Source: Desulfovibrio desulfuricans (GTDB taxonomy: Bacteria > Desulfobacterota > Desulfovibrionia > Desulfovibrionales > Desulfovibrionaceae). From it: a stretch of 64,000 nucleotides of DNA. Below, piece after piece: positions 36,632 to 52,573 of this stretch. A program made the translations under genes and the position numbers. Below the pieces are notes generated by a model that was not told where the DNA came from, made no database searches, and saw only the letters and a program-made list of their open reading frames with translations. Location of the stretch: assembly GCF_024460775.1 (NCBI RefSeq), contig NZ_JANFYZ010000004.1, forward strand, positions 281,604 to 345,603, given 5' to 3'. Numbering within the stretch: position 1 is the stretch's first letter; every line of letters starts with the position of its first letter.

Positions 36632-36856
36632 TCAGGCCCAACTGCTGGCAATAACGCCAATCCCCACCATGTTGGAGGCGGCGAGCCGCCACTGGGTCTG
36701 CATGAAGGATTTGGCGCTTTCTTCCGCAAGCAGGGCTTCCGCAGCCGCCGTGGAATCGTTGATAATGGAGGGGTAGTACGTAATGGAGTCCGGATTGCCG
36801 GGAGAACCCGGCAGCACGATAACAGAAAGCCCGGATGCTGGGTCGTAGTATGTCAT
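36632..36856 (-). CDS. Small hypothetical protein
   Basis: A possible 74-residue protein beginning MTYYDPASGLSVIVLPGSPG, with a strong AGGGGGGC site before the ATG. Codon choice is GC-rich at third positions, like neighbouring genes, which supports coding. The middle is Ala/Glu-rich and the end hydrophobic (NMVGIGVIASSWA). I do not recognise a family. The 177 bases between its stop and the activator gene (36455-36631) are AT-rich and show no gene. Confidence 0.55.
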   Translation of the reverse strand: MTYYDPASGLSVIVLPGSPGNPDSITYYPSIINDSTAAAEALLAEESAKSFMQTQWRLAASNMVGIGVIASSWA

Positions 36857-36952
36857 AAAGCCCCCCTGGGCGGAAAGTCCGCCTCAATGCCGCACATCCG
36901 TCTGCGAGATGTGGCGTGCCTGTCGGAAAAAACTTTACGAGCTTAACATAAA

Positions 36953-38461
36953 CTAGTTTCTATGTTTCTTTTTGCGCTTTTCTGTCTTGTGTTCCGGCTC
37001 AGATGATTTTTCAGGCTGCGGCAGATCCACCTTGTCGACCACAATGCTGTCCACAGTATATTCGGGAAAAGTTTTTTCTCCCTTAAGCGCTGCCAGTTCC
37101 ACAGCCATAACTTTTTCAAAGGCGCTCATGGCGCTCTTGCTGACCGGTTCGCCTCTGGGGTTAATGGCCTTGGCGGGATTTACGAATTTACCATTCTGCC
37201 GCAGCCTGAAATCAAGATGCGGCCCAGTGGCAAGGCCCGTCATGCCCACAAAACCAATAACCTGGCCCTGACGCACCTTCTGCCCGCTTTGCAGGCCCCG
37301 GGCATAGCCGGACAAATGCGCGTACAAAGACTCCAACCCACCGCCATGACGCACAATAACCTGGTTACCATAGCCGCCAGCCCAGCCACGTTGCGTAACA
37401 ACACCTTCACCCACAGCCTTGACTGGCGTACCCGTGGGAGCGGCATAGTCCACACCTTCATGTGGTCTGCTATATCCCAATATGGGATGGAGCCGGTTTT
37501 TTGTAAAGCGCGAGGTCACGCGCGTGAATGCCAGGGGAGCCTGCAGCAGTGATTTGCGAACGTTTTCGCCCTTGCTGTTATAATAGCTGGCGGCCTTGTT
37601 TCCTTCGCGGAACAGGTAGGCCTCAAAGGTTTTACCCTTGTTGGTGAAATGCGCGGCCAGAATACGCCCATAGCCCTTGTATTCGCCCTCCCGGTAGCGT
37701 TTTTCAACCAGCACCGAAAAAGAATCGCCTTCCTGCAGATCACGGATAAAGTTGATTTCCGAACCAAAAAGCTCTGCCAGCTTAAGGGCCATTTGCGGGC
37801 TTTCCCCGGCATCGGCCACTGCCTGAAAAAGATTGTCGTCAATAGTGGCGCTCATGGTGGTGAGCAGGGTGACATATTCAATGGCCTCCACCCGGGCCAC
37901 GGGCTGTTCCATGCCCTCCACCACCAAACGGCGGCGGCTGTCTATTTCGTATTCAAAACGCTTTACCTTGCCCGTGGCGGCATCGGTCACAACCACGTAG
38001 GGCTGGCCATCGCGAAAAGCCCGCATGGAAAAAACACGGCGCGCGGCGCTTATATAATCCTGCACGGCCTGGCTGTCTGCCCCGGCAAGAATCTTGATGA
38101 CAGTATCACCTTTCTCAACCGTGCCCTTGACCACTTCTTCGCCAGGGGCGGCAGATTCTTCATCTGGATTTGCAGCGTCCGGCGCAGCGGATTGCGTCAG
38201 GTCTGTTCCGCTATTTCCGTCACCTTCAGCAATATTTGCCTGAGAGGCGGCTTCTACCCCCTGGGCTTTGGTAGCATTGGCAGGGTTCTCCCCGCCGTCG
38301 GCAGACGCTGCCTGATCAGTAGAAGACTGCACGCCAGAAACGGGGATGTCAGCCTGTAACGGATCGAACGGAAGCCAACCCTTTTCCCAGGCAAACAAAC
38401 CTGCAAAAAGCAGAAACAGGGCCGCGACCAGTATCCAGCGAATCTTCATGTGCAAAAACAT
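36953..38461 (-). CDS. M23-family peptidase (LytM-type murein endopeptidase)
   Basis: A 502-residue envelope protein with one N-terminal membrane segment (about 8-25) and a Ser/Ala/Glu-rich linker. A middle region (about 120-300) resembles the MepM/Csd3 N-terminal domains. An M23 zinc domain follows (about 330-430), then a Lys-rich tail. Zinc-site motifs are RPHEGVDYAAP and LYAHLSGY; the third is GPHLDFRL, with Asp where LytM has the second His of H-x-H. That variant is, I believe, common in related proteobacterial proteins. It probably cuts peptidoglycan cross-links. The start is either 38461 or four codons later; neither has a strong ribosome site. It is divergent from dnaA. Confidence 0.88.
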   Translation of the reverse strand: MFLHMKIRWILVAALFLLFAGLFAWEKGWLPFDPLQADIPVSGVQSSTDQAASADGGENPANATKAQGVEAASQANIAEGDGNSGTDLTQSAAPDAANPDEESAAPGEEVVKGTVEKGDTVIKILAGADSQAVQDYISAARRVFSMRAFRDGQPYVVVTDAATGKVKRFEYEIDSRRRLVVEGMEQPVARVEAIEYVTLLTTMSATIDDNLFQAVADAGESPQMALKLAELFGSEINFIRDLQEGDSFSVLVEKRYREGEYKGYGRILAAHFTNKGKTFEAYLFREGNKAASYYNSKGENVRKSLLQAPLAFTRVTSRFTKNRLHPILGYSRPHEGVDYAAPTGTPVKAVGEGVVTQRGWAGGYGNQVIVRHGGGLESLYAHLSGYARGLQSGQKVRQGQVIGFVGMTGLATGPHLDFRLRQNGKFVNPAKAINPRGEPVSKSAMSAFEKVMAVELAALKGEKTFPEYTVDSIVVDKVDLPQPEKSSEPEHKTEKRKKKHRN

Positions 38462-38820
38462 TGCAAACGTATACCTGCCGTGGTGTTCCTTGTCCAGCCG
38501 CCTTAACAGGCATTGAGGTTTTTCACAGATTTTAACAGGTAATGCAATATATTATAAAAACTGTATCCATGCCGCTGACCCATATCATCGATCCTCCCTG
38601 TTTTTCACCGCCGGACGGGGAGCCTGGAGGCCATTGGATATGGCGGCACTTGTTTCATATTAAGCTTTATGGTATGCATGCTCTTTGTTCCTTCATGGCG
38701 AGAACCGCGCCAAATCCGGCATACAAGGCCTGTGGGCCCTGCCTGAAATGCCGACATGTCTTGGCGCAACGCCCCGGAAGGAACAGTTATCCACAGGCCT
38801 ATGGACAGGCCACATACGCT
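38462..38820. promoter_or_regulatory. M23-dnaA intergenic region with a DnaA box: dnaA promoter and candidate origin element
   Basis: About 360 bases without a gene between divergent genes. It contains a perfect DnaA box, TTATCCACA, at 38787-38795, only 26 bases before the dnaA start, fit for autoregulation. An AT-rich stretch lies around 38535-38560 (TATATTATAAA). Only one perfect box is present and the next best (TTTTTCACA near 38520) has two mismatches, so a full oriC is not proven. Confidence 0.5.
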
Positions 38821-40158
38821 ATGCTGAAAAACGAGTTGCGGGACATACTGGCACAGCAAAAAGCCAACGACAGGGGAGACTGGCTGGAATCCCTTACCCT
38901 GTGTCATGAAGGCGATACACTAACCGTCGGCTTTCCCCACTTTTATTTTGCCGCGTGGTTCAACCAGCAAAAGCGCGATCTTTTTGAACAGGCGCTTTCC
39001 TGCCGCTTTGCCGACAAAAAGCTTCCGCAAATAGTATACGAGCAGCCCGCCCTGGGGCACGCGCAAACATGGTCGCTCCCGCATGTGGAGCAAAAAACTG
39101 CCGATCAGAACAAGCAAAATTTTATGGTGCGCACGGATACCCCCGCAGCGCCCAGAATTGAAAACGATGCCTTCACAGCATTTATTGCCAATGCAAAAAA
39201 TGCCTTTCCCCTGGCTGCCGCCAAGGAGATTGCAGAAAGACGCGCCGATGTGGCCTACAATCCCTTTCTGCTCTGTGGGCACAGCGGCACAGGCAAAAGC
39301 CATATTTTGCGATCCATGGCAGCCACCCTGGCAGAAGGGCATACAGGTAGCCGCGTAATTATTGCTGCGGCTGCGCGCTTTTGCGCAGACAATCCGGCAT
39401 GGGTGCGCAGGCCGGAAATTTTCTGGCAACAGTGTGATGTTCTGCTGCTGGATGATATTCAGGATCTTGCCGGGCAGCCGGCATGGCAACGTAAACTGGT
39501 ATCCTGCATGGATGCCTGCCCACGCAGCATCGGGCAGGACGGCAAGCCCGGGCAGATGGTCTTTGCCTGCACGGGTCAGCCGCAGGCTCTCAAGGCTCTG
39601 GACGAACGTTTGCGTTCGCGCCTTGAAAGCGGGCTTGTGGTAGAACTCATGGAGCCTGATCTTGATGTGCGAATGCGCTATCTCCAGGCCATGAGCAAAG
39701 AACGGCACATGAATCTCACGCGGGAACAGCTGCTGTTCATTGCGCAGCGCTGTTCGCAGTTTCGTCTGTTGCAGGGGCTGTTGCTCAAGGTGGCGGCCTT
39801 TTGTTCCGTTACAGGGTGCGAATTGTCGCAGGCAGACCTTGAAAACATTGTGCGCACGGGCGTGGCCGACAAAACACCAGGTTGTCTGGAAATTCTTGGC
39901 GTAGTGGCCCGGGCCATGAATCTGCGGCCCGAAGACGTGCTTGGCGGCAAACGCCGGCCAGACCTCGTGCTGGCGCGGCAGGTTTCCATGTATATATGCA
40001 GGCGCAAGCTGGGTCTTTCCTACCCGGAACTCGGCCGGGCCTTTGGCGGAAAAGACCATAGTACTGTCATATATGCTATTAAAAAAATTAAGAAAATTCT
40101 AGTTAGTGACAAAGCGCTCCAACAACTAGTGACAGAACTGGAGCTCAAGGCACAATAG
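38821..40158 (+). CDS. dnaA: Chromosomal replication initiator protein DnaA
   Basis: DnaA melts the origin and loads the replicative helicase. The 445-residue protein starts MLKNELRDILAQQ (domain I). Its AAA+ domain (about 115-325) has CGHSGTGKSH and LLLDDIQDL, and domain IV has the signature GGKDHSTVIYAIKKI. I chose the ATG at 38821 because the in-frame extension upstream crosses the DnaA box and does not resemble DnaA. The ribosome site is weak. The protein is somewhat divergent in the middle, with for example LRSRLESGLVVEL kept. dnaN follows after 150 bases containing two small hairpins. Confidence 0.95.
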   Translation: MLKNELRDILAQQKANDRGDWLESLTLCHEGDTLTVGFPHFYFAAWFNQQKRDLFEQALSCRFADKKLPQIVYEQPALGHAQTWSLPHVEQKTADQNKQNFMVRTDTPAAPRIENDAFTAFIANAKNAFPLAAAKEIAERRADVAYNPFLLCGHSGTGKSHILRSMAATLAEGHTGSRVIIAAAARFCADNPAWVRRPEIFWQQCDVLLLDDIQDLAGQPAWQRKLVSCMDACPRSIGQDGKPGQMVFACTGQPQALKALDERLRSRLESGLVVELMEPDLDVRMRYLQAMSKERHMNLTREQLLFIAQRCSQFRLLQGLLLKVAAFCSVTGCELSQADLENIVRTGVADKTPGCLEILGVVARAMNLRPEDVLGGKRRPDLVLARQVSMYICRRKLGLSYPELGRAFGGKDHSTVIYAIKKIKKILVSDKALQQLVTELELKAQ

Positions 40159-40182
40159 CAGCCCGCCAACCGGGCGAAAATA

Positions 40183-40198
40183 CGGGAAAATGTTCCCG
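40183..40198 (+). terminator. Small hairpins between dnaA and dnaN
   Basis: CGGGAA pairs with TTCCCG around AATG, followed by GTGTTTCC. A GCCCG/CGGGC hairpin lies just before, at 40161-40175. Both are short, so they are more likely attenuators than full terminators. Confidence 0.4.
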
Positions 40199-40308
40199 GT
40201 GTTTCCTTGGACGGTGTTGGGATGTTCACTTGATTTTTCAATGATAAAAGCAAGTTATCTGTCTTAAGAACATAGACACAGACGACTATAATAGTAAGGA
40301 AAAAACAT

Positions 40309-43868
<3,560 letters not shown>

Positions 43869-43879
43869 AAGGAGAATCT

Positions 43880-43911
43880 GTGTGGGCTGTCCGTGCCGGA
43901 CAGTTCCACAC
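43880..43911 (+). terminator. Hairpin between gyrB and gyrA
   Basis: GTGTGG/CCACAC and CTGTCCG/CGGACAG form a stem of thirteen pairs with small bulges and a three-base loop, 12 bases past the gyrB stop. Only TTT follows nearby, so it may be a partial terminator. The remaining 160 bases before gyrA hold no gene. Confidence 0.5.
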
Positions 43912-44071
43912 GCTTTCCTGTGAATATATCAATAGCGTGAAGCGAACAGCCTGATTTTTAACAAGGTTTTTCGCCGCATGACACGTAAAATGGGGATGCA
44001 GCAGGGCTCAGGCCCTTTGTATTCAGGAAGGCTTGCCCTTCCAGCCCCAAATAACAGCAGCGAGGCCCGCA

Positions 44072-46627
<2,556 letters not shown>

Positions 46628-46636
46628 CCATAGCTG

Positions 46637-47449
46637 ATGAAAATATTGCGGCGGGTTTGCGGCAAGGGTTTGACCCTGTGTCTGTGCCTGGTTTTTGCTG
46701 GCTTTTTGTGCGCTTGCAAAGACCAGAGCATGGTGGGCGATGACCTTTCCGCAGCCCGCACCGCAGTTTCTTTGCGCGACTGGTCCCTTGCCGAAAGGCT
46801 GCTTGAGCGTTATCTGCGTGAGGCACGGGATGCTGACCTGCGTTGGGAAGCGTGGCAGCAGTTGCTGGTGGTGCTCAATGCCGCCGGGCAGGAACCTCGC
46901 GCCACCCTTGAATGCCTTGAAACCATGCTGGCGGAATTTGCAGACAATGACGCCAGAAGCGCTGTTATTTTGCGGCGTATGGGCGAGGTAAACGAAGGTT
47001 TGCGGCGTTATGGCCGTGCCGCGGACGCCTGGAATGCTTATATAGGTCTTGCAGGCCTGTCGGCGGAGCAAACTGTGGATGGTTACCGCAGGCTGGCGGC
47101 CATGCAGTTTAACCTGCGCAGGTTTGACGCAGGCGAAGATACCTTGCAGCAGTGTCTTGCTCTGCCCATGGCGGATCATGACAAAATAATGTGCATGTAC
47201 GACCTTGCTGACCAGAACATGGCAAGGGAACGCTGGCAGGATGTGGCTGACCTTTGTCAACAGATACTGGACAGCGATCCGGACAAGATTCTGCGTGGTC
47301 TGGCGGGCTATTTGCTGGCTGATGCCCTTGAACAGCTCGGCAAGGGAAAAGAAGCCCTGAAAAACTTTGAACTGGCCCGCGACGATTATCCCAATCCGTC
47401 GGTCATTGATAATCGCATTGCGCATCTGCGCAAAAAACTGAAGAAGTAA
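46637..47449 (+). CDS. TPR-containing lipoprotein
   Basis: A 270-residue protein with a basic N-terminus and a hydrophobic stretch ending in LCAC, a possible lipobox with Cys27 as the lipidated residue. The rest is helical with about five TPR-like units (for example YGRAADAWNAYIGLAGL and LADALEQLGKGKEALKNFELA). It may sit on the periplasmic side of a membrane as a scaffold. It is squeezed between gyrA (9 bases) and purF (5 bases), so it is surely co-transcribed with them, though no functional tie is evident. Confidence 0.82.
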   Translation: MKILRRVCGKGLTLCLCLVFAGFLCACKDQSMVGDDLSAARTAVSLRDWSLAERLLERYLREARDADLRWEAWQQLLVVLNAAGQEPRATLECLETMLAEFADNDARSAVILRRMGEVNEGLRRYGRAADAWNAYIGLAGLSAEQTVDGYRRLAAMQFNLRRFDAGEDTLQQCLALPMADHDKIMCMYDLADQNMARERWQDVADLCQQILDSDPDKILRGLAGYLLADALEQLGKGKEALKNFELARDDYPNPSVIDNRIAHLRKKLKK

Positions 47450-47454
47450 GGCCT

Positions 47455-48858
47455 ATGATCAAGCACGAATGCGGCGTATTCGGCATTTATGACCACGAGG
47501 AAGCGGCTCGTCTGGCTTATTTCGGTTTGTATGCACAGCAGCATCGCGGCCAGGAAAGCGCGGGCATAGTTACCTTTGACACCGACGGCGTACACGAACA
47601 CAAGGGCATGGGCCTTGTGCCCGATGTTTTTTCAGAGGGGCACCTCAAGGCTCTGACAGGCAGAACGGCCATAGGCCATGTGCGCTATTCCACCACCGGG
47701 CGTTCCTCCAGCAGCAATGCCCAGCCATTTCTTGCCCATTTCAAGGGGCGGGATGTGGTGCTTGCGCACAACGGCAATCTGGTCAATGCCGCGCAGCTGC
47801 GCGAAGACCTCGAGAACGAGGGCGCCATATTTTCTACCAGCAATGACACGGAAGTGTTCATGCATCTGCTGGTGCGCGCGCTCAGGCACAACGATCTGCC
47901 CGGCGCAGTCAAGGAAACCTGCGCCCGGGTTCGCGGCGCGTACTGTCTGCTGGTTATGGTAGACGGCGTTATGGTGGCGGTGCGCGACCCCCACGGCTTC
48001 CATCCTCTGGCTTTTGGCCGTATGAACGGCAGCCCCGTGTTCGCCTCCGAAACATGCGCCTTTGATCTGCTTGAGGCCGATTTTGAACGTTCTGTGAAAC
48101 CGGGCGAGATGATTATTGTAGACGGCAACAGCGTGCGCAGCGATCACCTTATGGGGCCGCTGCCCGAGAAGCCCCGCCAGTGTATTTTTGAGCTGGTCTA
48201 TTTTGCCCGGCCTGACTCATATATTTTTGACGAGCAGGTTTATCTGTGCCGCAAAAAAATGGGCTGGAATCTGGCTGATGAATCTGCGCCGGAAGTGGAC
48301 TACGTGATGCCCTTTCCGGATTCGGGCATTTATCCCGCACTTGGCTTTGCCCAACGCTCCGGCCTGCCCTATGAGCATGCCATGATCCGCAACCATTATG
48401 TGGGGCGTACCTTTATCCAGCCTTCGCAGAGCATGCGCAGCTTTGGGGTGAGGGTTAAGATCAACCCTGTGCGCGAAATGATTGACGGCAAGCGCATCTG
48501 CATCATTGACGACAGCATTGTGCGCGGCACCACCATGATGACGCGCGTCAAAAAGCTGAGGGAGCTGGGCGCAAAAGAGGTGCACATCCGCATTTCCAGC
48601 CCGCCGGTCAAGTTTCCCTGCTTTTATGGCATAGACTTTTCTTCACGCGGGGAGCTTATTGCAGCTCAGCACAATCTGGCGGAAATTACCCGCAAGCTGG
48701 ATGTGGATTCTTTGCATTATCTCAGCATCGCAGGCTTGCTGGGTTCTGTGAGCAAGCCGCAGCATTATTGCATGGCCTGCTTCACTGGCGAATATCCCGT
48801 GCCCTGTGACGACTGCGCCGGAAAATTCAGCCTTGAATCCCCTTGCGCCAGCAGGTAG
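47455..48858 (+). CDS. purF: Amidophosphoribosyltransferase
   Basis: PurF carries out the first committed step of purine synthesis, moving ammonia from glutamine onto PRPP. The 467 residues start MIKHECGVFGI; Cys6 is the glutaminase nucleophile after removal of a five-residue propeptide. The PRPP loop is ICIIDDSIVRGTT. Cysteines in QCIFELVYFARPDS, FPCFYGIDF and HYCMACFTG match the four [4Fe-4S] ligands of the Bacillus-type, oxygen-sensitive enzyme, fitting an anaerobe. AAGG precedes the ATG. Confidence 0.97.
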   Translation: MIKHECGVFGIYDHEEAARLAYFGLYAQQHRGQESAGIVTFDTDGVHEHKGMGLVPDVFSEGHLKALTGRTAIGHVRYSTTGRSSSSNAQPFLAHFKGRDVVLAHNGNLVNAAQLREDLENEGAIFSTSNDTEVFMHLLVRALRHNDLPGAVKETCARVRGAYCLLVMVDGVMVAVRDPHGFHPLAFGRMNGSPVFASETCAFDLLEADFERSVKPGEMIIVDGNSVRSDHLMGPLPEKPRQCIFELVYFARPDSYIFDEQVYLCRKKMGWNLADESAPEVDYVMPFPDSGIYPALGFAQRSGLPYEHAMIRNHYVGRTFIQPSQSMRSFGVRVKINPVREMIDGKRICIIDDSIVRGTTMMTRVKKLRELGAKEVHIRISSPPVKFPCFYGIDFSSRGELIAAQHNLAEITRKLDVDSLHYLSIAGLLGSVSKPQHYCMACFTGEYPVPCDDCAGKFSLESPCASR

Positions 48859-48915
48859 ACCATTTCTTTCGCGCCGTCTTGCACGTCAGGGCAGCCAGTT
48901 TTTTATGAGGAAGCC

Positions 48916-50172
48916 ATGAGTATTGCACGTATCAAGGGTTTTGCGGATATGTTTCCGCCGGACAGCGACCAGTTCACGCGTATTGAAAATACCGCGCGCC
49001 AGGTTTTTGGACGCTACGGTTTTGTGGAACTGCGTACGCCGCTGCTGGAATTTACGGAGCTTTTTTGCCGTTCCATCGGTGAGGAAACCGATGTGGTGCA
49101 AAAGGAAATGTATACTTTTCCTGACCGCAAAGGCCGTTCGCTTACCTTGCGGCCTGAAGCCACGGCTGGTGTTATGCGCGCCTATATCGAGAGCGGGCTG
49201 ACCAACCGCGAACCTGTGAGCCGGCTGTTCACCACTGGCCCCATGTTCCGTTATGAACGCCCGCAGAAGGGCCGCATGCGCCAGTTCCACCAGATCAACT
49301 GCGAGTGCCTTGGCAGCCACAGCCCCATGGCTGATGCAGAACTGGTCAGCATGCTGCTGCGCTTTTTGTCAGACCTAGGCCTTACGGATTTGACGCTCAA
49401 GATCAATTCCCTTGGCTGTTCGGAATGCCGCCCCAAGTTCAAGGCGGCCTTGCTCGAATACCTTGCCGGAGTTGACAAGGACGCCCTTTGCCCGGACTGC
49501 ACCCGCAGGGTGGAAACAAACCCCTTGCGCGTGCTTGACTGCAAGCAGCCCGGCTGCCGCGCCATTACGGACAATGCCCCCAAGCTTATTGATTACAATT
49601 GCCCCGAATGCCGCGCCCACTTTGATACGGTGCTGGAGCTGCTGCAAGGGCAGGGGCTTGCCTTTGAGCTTGATCATAGGCTTGTGCGCGGTCTTGACTA
49701 CTATTGCCGCACTACTTTTGAGGTGGTAAGCGGCAGCATTGGCGCTCAGGCGGCTGTGGCCGGCGGCGGCAGATATGACGGCCTTGTGAAGAGCCTTGGC
49801 GGGCCTGATGTTCCGGGCGTTGGCTTTGCCTGCGGCATGGAACGCCTTGCCCTCATGATGGGCGAGGGCAGTGGCCAGGCAGCCGATTTTTATCTGGTTG
49901 CCATGGACGCCCAGAGCCGCGCTCAGGGCTGGCAGCTTGCCCAGAAGCTGCGTGACGCCGGGCTGACTGGCGAGATGAATTTCAGTGAAGGCGGCTTTAA
50001 AAGCCTTATGCGTCAGGCTGGAAAGTCCGGCGCTGGGCATTGTCTGATTATTGGCCCTGATGAAGCCGCTCAGGGCACAGTGGTCGTTAAGAACCTTGAA
50101 AGCGGCGAGCAGTGCTCTGTGCCGCAGTCAGGCGTACTCCAATTCTTGCAAACGGGAACCAACAATGACTGA
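48916..50172 (+). CDS. hisS: Histidine-tRNA ligase
   Basis: Class II synthetase of 418 residues. Motif 2 reads [17 protein letters not shown] and the histidine signature [15 protein letters not shown] is present, as is the C-terminal anticodon domain. Several cysteines between about 175 and 235 ([23 protein letters not shown]) give the insertion domain a zinc-finger look. GAGGAA precedes the ATG. Its end overlaps aspS by eight bases, so the two synthetases are translationally coupled. Confidence 0.97.
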   Translation: MSIARIKGFADMFPPDSDQFTRIENTARQVFGRYGFVELRTPLLEFTELFCRSIGEETDVVQKEMYTFPDRKGRSLTLRPEATAGVMRAYIESGLTNREPVSRLFTTGPMFRYERPQKGRMRQFHQINCECLGSHSPMADAELVSMLLRFLSDLGLTDLTLKINSLGCSECRPKFKAALLEYLAGVDKDALCPDCTRRVETNPLRVLDCKQPGCRAITDNAPKLIDYNCPECRAHFDTVLELLQGQGLAFELDHRLVRGLDYYCRTTFEVVSGSIGAQAAVAGGGRYDGLVKSLGGPDVPGVGFACGMERLALMMGEGSGQAADFYLVAMDAQSRAQGWQLAQKLRDAGLTGEMNFSEGGFKSLMRQAGKSGAGHCLIIGPDEAAQGTVVVKNLESGEQCSVPQSGVLQFLQTGTNND

Positions 50173-52039
50173 ACAGATGCAGACGCAGGACGCGCAGCAG
50201 GATGTGCAGCGCGAACACCAGAAATTTGTCACTGAGCTTGGTGACTGGCAGCGCAGCCATTCCTGCGGTCAGTTGACCATTACCAATGATGGTGAAGATG
50301 TTTGCCTGATGGGTTGGGTGCAGTACCGCCGCGACCACGGCGGCCTGATTTTTGTCGACCTGCGCGACCGTGACGGCCTCACGCAGGTTGTTTTCAGCCC
50401 GGATATTGCTCCTGCTGCGCACGAGAACGCGCATATTCTGCGTTCGGAATATGTGCTTGCGGTCAAGGGCAAGGTGCGTCCTCGCCCCGAAGGCATGGTC
50501 AACGCCAATATGGTCACTGGCCAGATTGAAATCGTGGCTCACGAGTGGAAGCTGCTCAACACCTCCAAAACGCCGCCCTTCGCCATTGAAGACCGTAGTG
50601 ATGCCGGCGAGAACCTGCGCCTTACCTGGCGTTATCTTGATCTGCGCCGTCCGCGCATGCAGGCCAATCTGCGTTTGCGCCACAAGGTTTCGCAGGCCGC
50701 CCGCTGTTTTCTGGACGACAACGGCTTTACGGAAGTGGAAACCCCGGTGCTTACCAAGTCCACCCCTGAAGGGGCCCGCGACTTTCTGGTTCCCAGCCGT
50801 TTGAATAATGGTGAATTTTACGCTTTGCCGCAGTCGCCCCAGCTGTTCAAACAGCTGCTGATGGTTGCCGGTATGGAACGTTACTTCCAGATCGTGCGCT
50901 GCTTCCGCGACGAAGACCTGCGTGCCGACCGTCAGCCCGAGTTCACCCAGGTTGACCTTGAAATGAGCTTTGCGGATGAAGAACAGGTCATGGGCATCGC
51001 AGAAGGCCTCATGGCCCGCGTGTTCAAGGACGTGATGGGCAAGGATCTGACTCTTCCCTTCCCTCGCATGCCCTGGGACGAAGCCATGGCCCGTTATGGC
51101 GTGGACAAGCCCGACACCCGTTTTGGCCTTGAGCTTGTGGATATCACGAATATTGTGCGTGGCTCCGGCTTCAAGCTTTTTGCCACTGCGCAGCTGGTCA
51201 AGGGTATGAAGGTTCCTGGCGGCGAATCCATGACCCGCAAGGAAATTGATGCCTTTACCGAATTTGTCAAAATCTATGGCGCTCAGGGTCTGGCCTGGAT
51301 CAAGATCAAGGCCGACGAATGGCAGTCGCCCATCGCCAAGTTCCTTTCGGACGAAGAACGCAAGGGCATTGCAGAAGCGCTTGATCTTCAGGTCGGCGAC
51401 ATTGTCTTTTTCCAGGCGGGCGAGGCTTCCATGGTCAACGCCGCCCTTGGCAACCTGCGTGTGCATCTTGCCAACCACTTGAAGCTGATTCCTGAAAACA
51501 GCTTCAACTTCCTGTGGGTTACGGACTTTCCGCTGTACGAATACGACGAGGAAGCCAAGCGTTATGTGGCCTGCCACCATCCCTTCACCTCGCCTGCGCC
51601 CGGCCATATGGAACTGATGGTTACTGACCCGGCCAAGGCGCGCGCCCGCGCCTATGATATGGTGCTCAATGGCTGCGAAGTGGGCGGCGGTTCCATCCGC
51701 ATCCACTCCGGTGAAGTGCAGCGCCGTATGTTTGAAGCTCTTGGCTTTACGCCAGAGCAGGCCGAAGAGCAGTTCGGTTTCCTCATTCAGGCGCTTGATC
51801 TTGGTGCGCCGCCGCATGGCGGTTTGGCTTTTGGCCTTGACCGGCTGGTTATGCTGCTTTCTGGTTCGTCCAGCATCCGTGATGTCATTGCCTTCCCCAA
51901 GACGCAGAAGGCAACCTGCCTCATGACCAACGCGCCTTCCCCGGTGTCTTCGCGTCAGTTGCGGGATCTCGGTCTGCGCTTGCGTGAAGTGCCCGGCGCA
52001 GAGCAGAAAAAGGACGGCGCTACAGCCGACAAAGCGTAG
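50165..52039 (+). CDS. aspS: Aspartate-tRNA ligase (bacterial type)
   Basis: Class IIb synthetase of 624 residues, with the OB-fold anticodon domain (about 40-135), motif 2 [18 protein letters not shown], the bacterial GAD insertion (about 300-430) and motif 3 [13 protein letters not shown] hydrophilic extension of about 25 residues ([12 protein letters not shown]) precedes the OB fold. I chose ATG 50165, which overlaps the hisS end; earlier in-frame codons lie inside hisS. Whether it also charges tRNA-Asn cannot be told by eye. Confidence 0.96.
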   Translation: MTEQMQTQDAQQDVQREHQKFVTELGDWQRSHSCGQLTITNDGEDVCLMGWVQYRRDHGGLIFVDLRDRDGLTQVVFSPDIAPAAHENAHILRSEYVLAVKGKVRPRPEGMVNANMVTGQIEIVAHEWKLLNTSKTPPFAIEDRSDAGENLRLTWRYLDLRRPRMQANLRLRHKVSQAARCFLDDNGFTEVETPVLTKSTPEGARDFLVPSRLNNGEFYALPQSPQLFKQLLMVAGMERYFQIVRCFRDEDLRADRQPEFTQVDLEMSFADEEQVMGIAEGLMARVFKDVMGKDLTLPFPRMPWDEAMARYGVDKPDTRFGLELVDITNIVRGSGFKLFATAQLVKGMKVPGGESMTRKEIDAFTEFVKIYGAQGLAWIKIKADEWQSPIAKFLSDEERKGIAEALDLQVGDIVFFQAGEASMVNAALGNLRVHLANHLKLIPENSFNFLWVTDFPLYEYDEEAKRYVACHHPFTSPAPGHMELMVTDPAKARARAYDMVLNGCEVGGGSIRIHSGEVQRRMFEALGFTPEQAEEQFGFLIQALDLGAPPHGGLAFGLDRLVMLLSGSSSIRDVIAFPKTQKATCLMTNAPSPVSSRQLRDLGLRLREVPGAEQKKDGATADKA

Positions 52040-52054
52040 GAGGCAGACGTCTGC

Positions 52055-52573
52055 ATGATTCTTGATATTGTCACCTATCCTGACCCCAGGCTCAAAGAGG
52101 TTTGTGAACCTGTTGCCGAGGTGACGGACGACATTCGCCAGCTTGCTGCCGACATGCTTGAAACCATGTACGCTGCCCCTGGTGTTGGCCTTGCTGCGCC
52201 GCAGGTCGGGCGCAATATCCGTATGCTTGTGATGGATCCGGCCATGAAGGACGAGGAAAAGCAGCCCAGGGTGCTGATTAACCCTGTGTTGACCCTCTCC
52301 GGCGAGGAAGTTCTGAGCGAACAGGAGGGCTGCCTTTCTGTTCCCATGAACTACAGGGCCGACGTTAAGCGCATGAGCAACGTGCACCTGCATGCAACGG
52401 ATCTGGACGGCAATATCATTGATGAAGATCTGGAAGAATTCCCGGCCATCATTATCCAGCATGAATATGACCATCTGGACGGCATACTGTTTATCGACAA
52501 GATCAGCCGCCTGCGCCGCACCCTGTACGACAGCAAGGTGAAAAAATGGCTCAAACGAAAAAGTGCCGTATAG
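52055..52573 (+). CDS. def: Peptide deformylase
   Basis: Removes the formyl group from nascent proteins. The 172 residues hold all three motifs: GVGLAAPQ, EGCLSVP (Cys metal ligand) and QHEYDHLDG (His ligands and Glu). AGGAGG lies eleven bases before the ATG. It overlaps fmt by 28 bases, the usual def-fmt coupling. Confidence 0.98.
   Translation: MILDIVTYPDPRLKEVCEPVAEVTDDIRQLAADMLETMYAAPGVGLAAPQVGRNIRMLVMDPAMKDEEKQPRVLINPVLTLSGEEVLSEQEGCLSVPMNYRADVKRMSNVHLHATDLDGNIIDEDLEEFPAIIIQHEYDHLDGILFIDKISRLRRTLYDSKVKKWLKRKSAV

Noticed and set aside
38542..38820. In-frame 93-residue N-terminal extension of DnaA
   Set aside because: It runs through the DnaA box and promoter region and does not resemble DnaA domain I.
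50087..52474. A 795-codon minus-strand frame opposite aspS and def
   Set aside because: Shadow of well-supported housekeeping genes.
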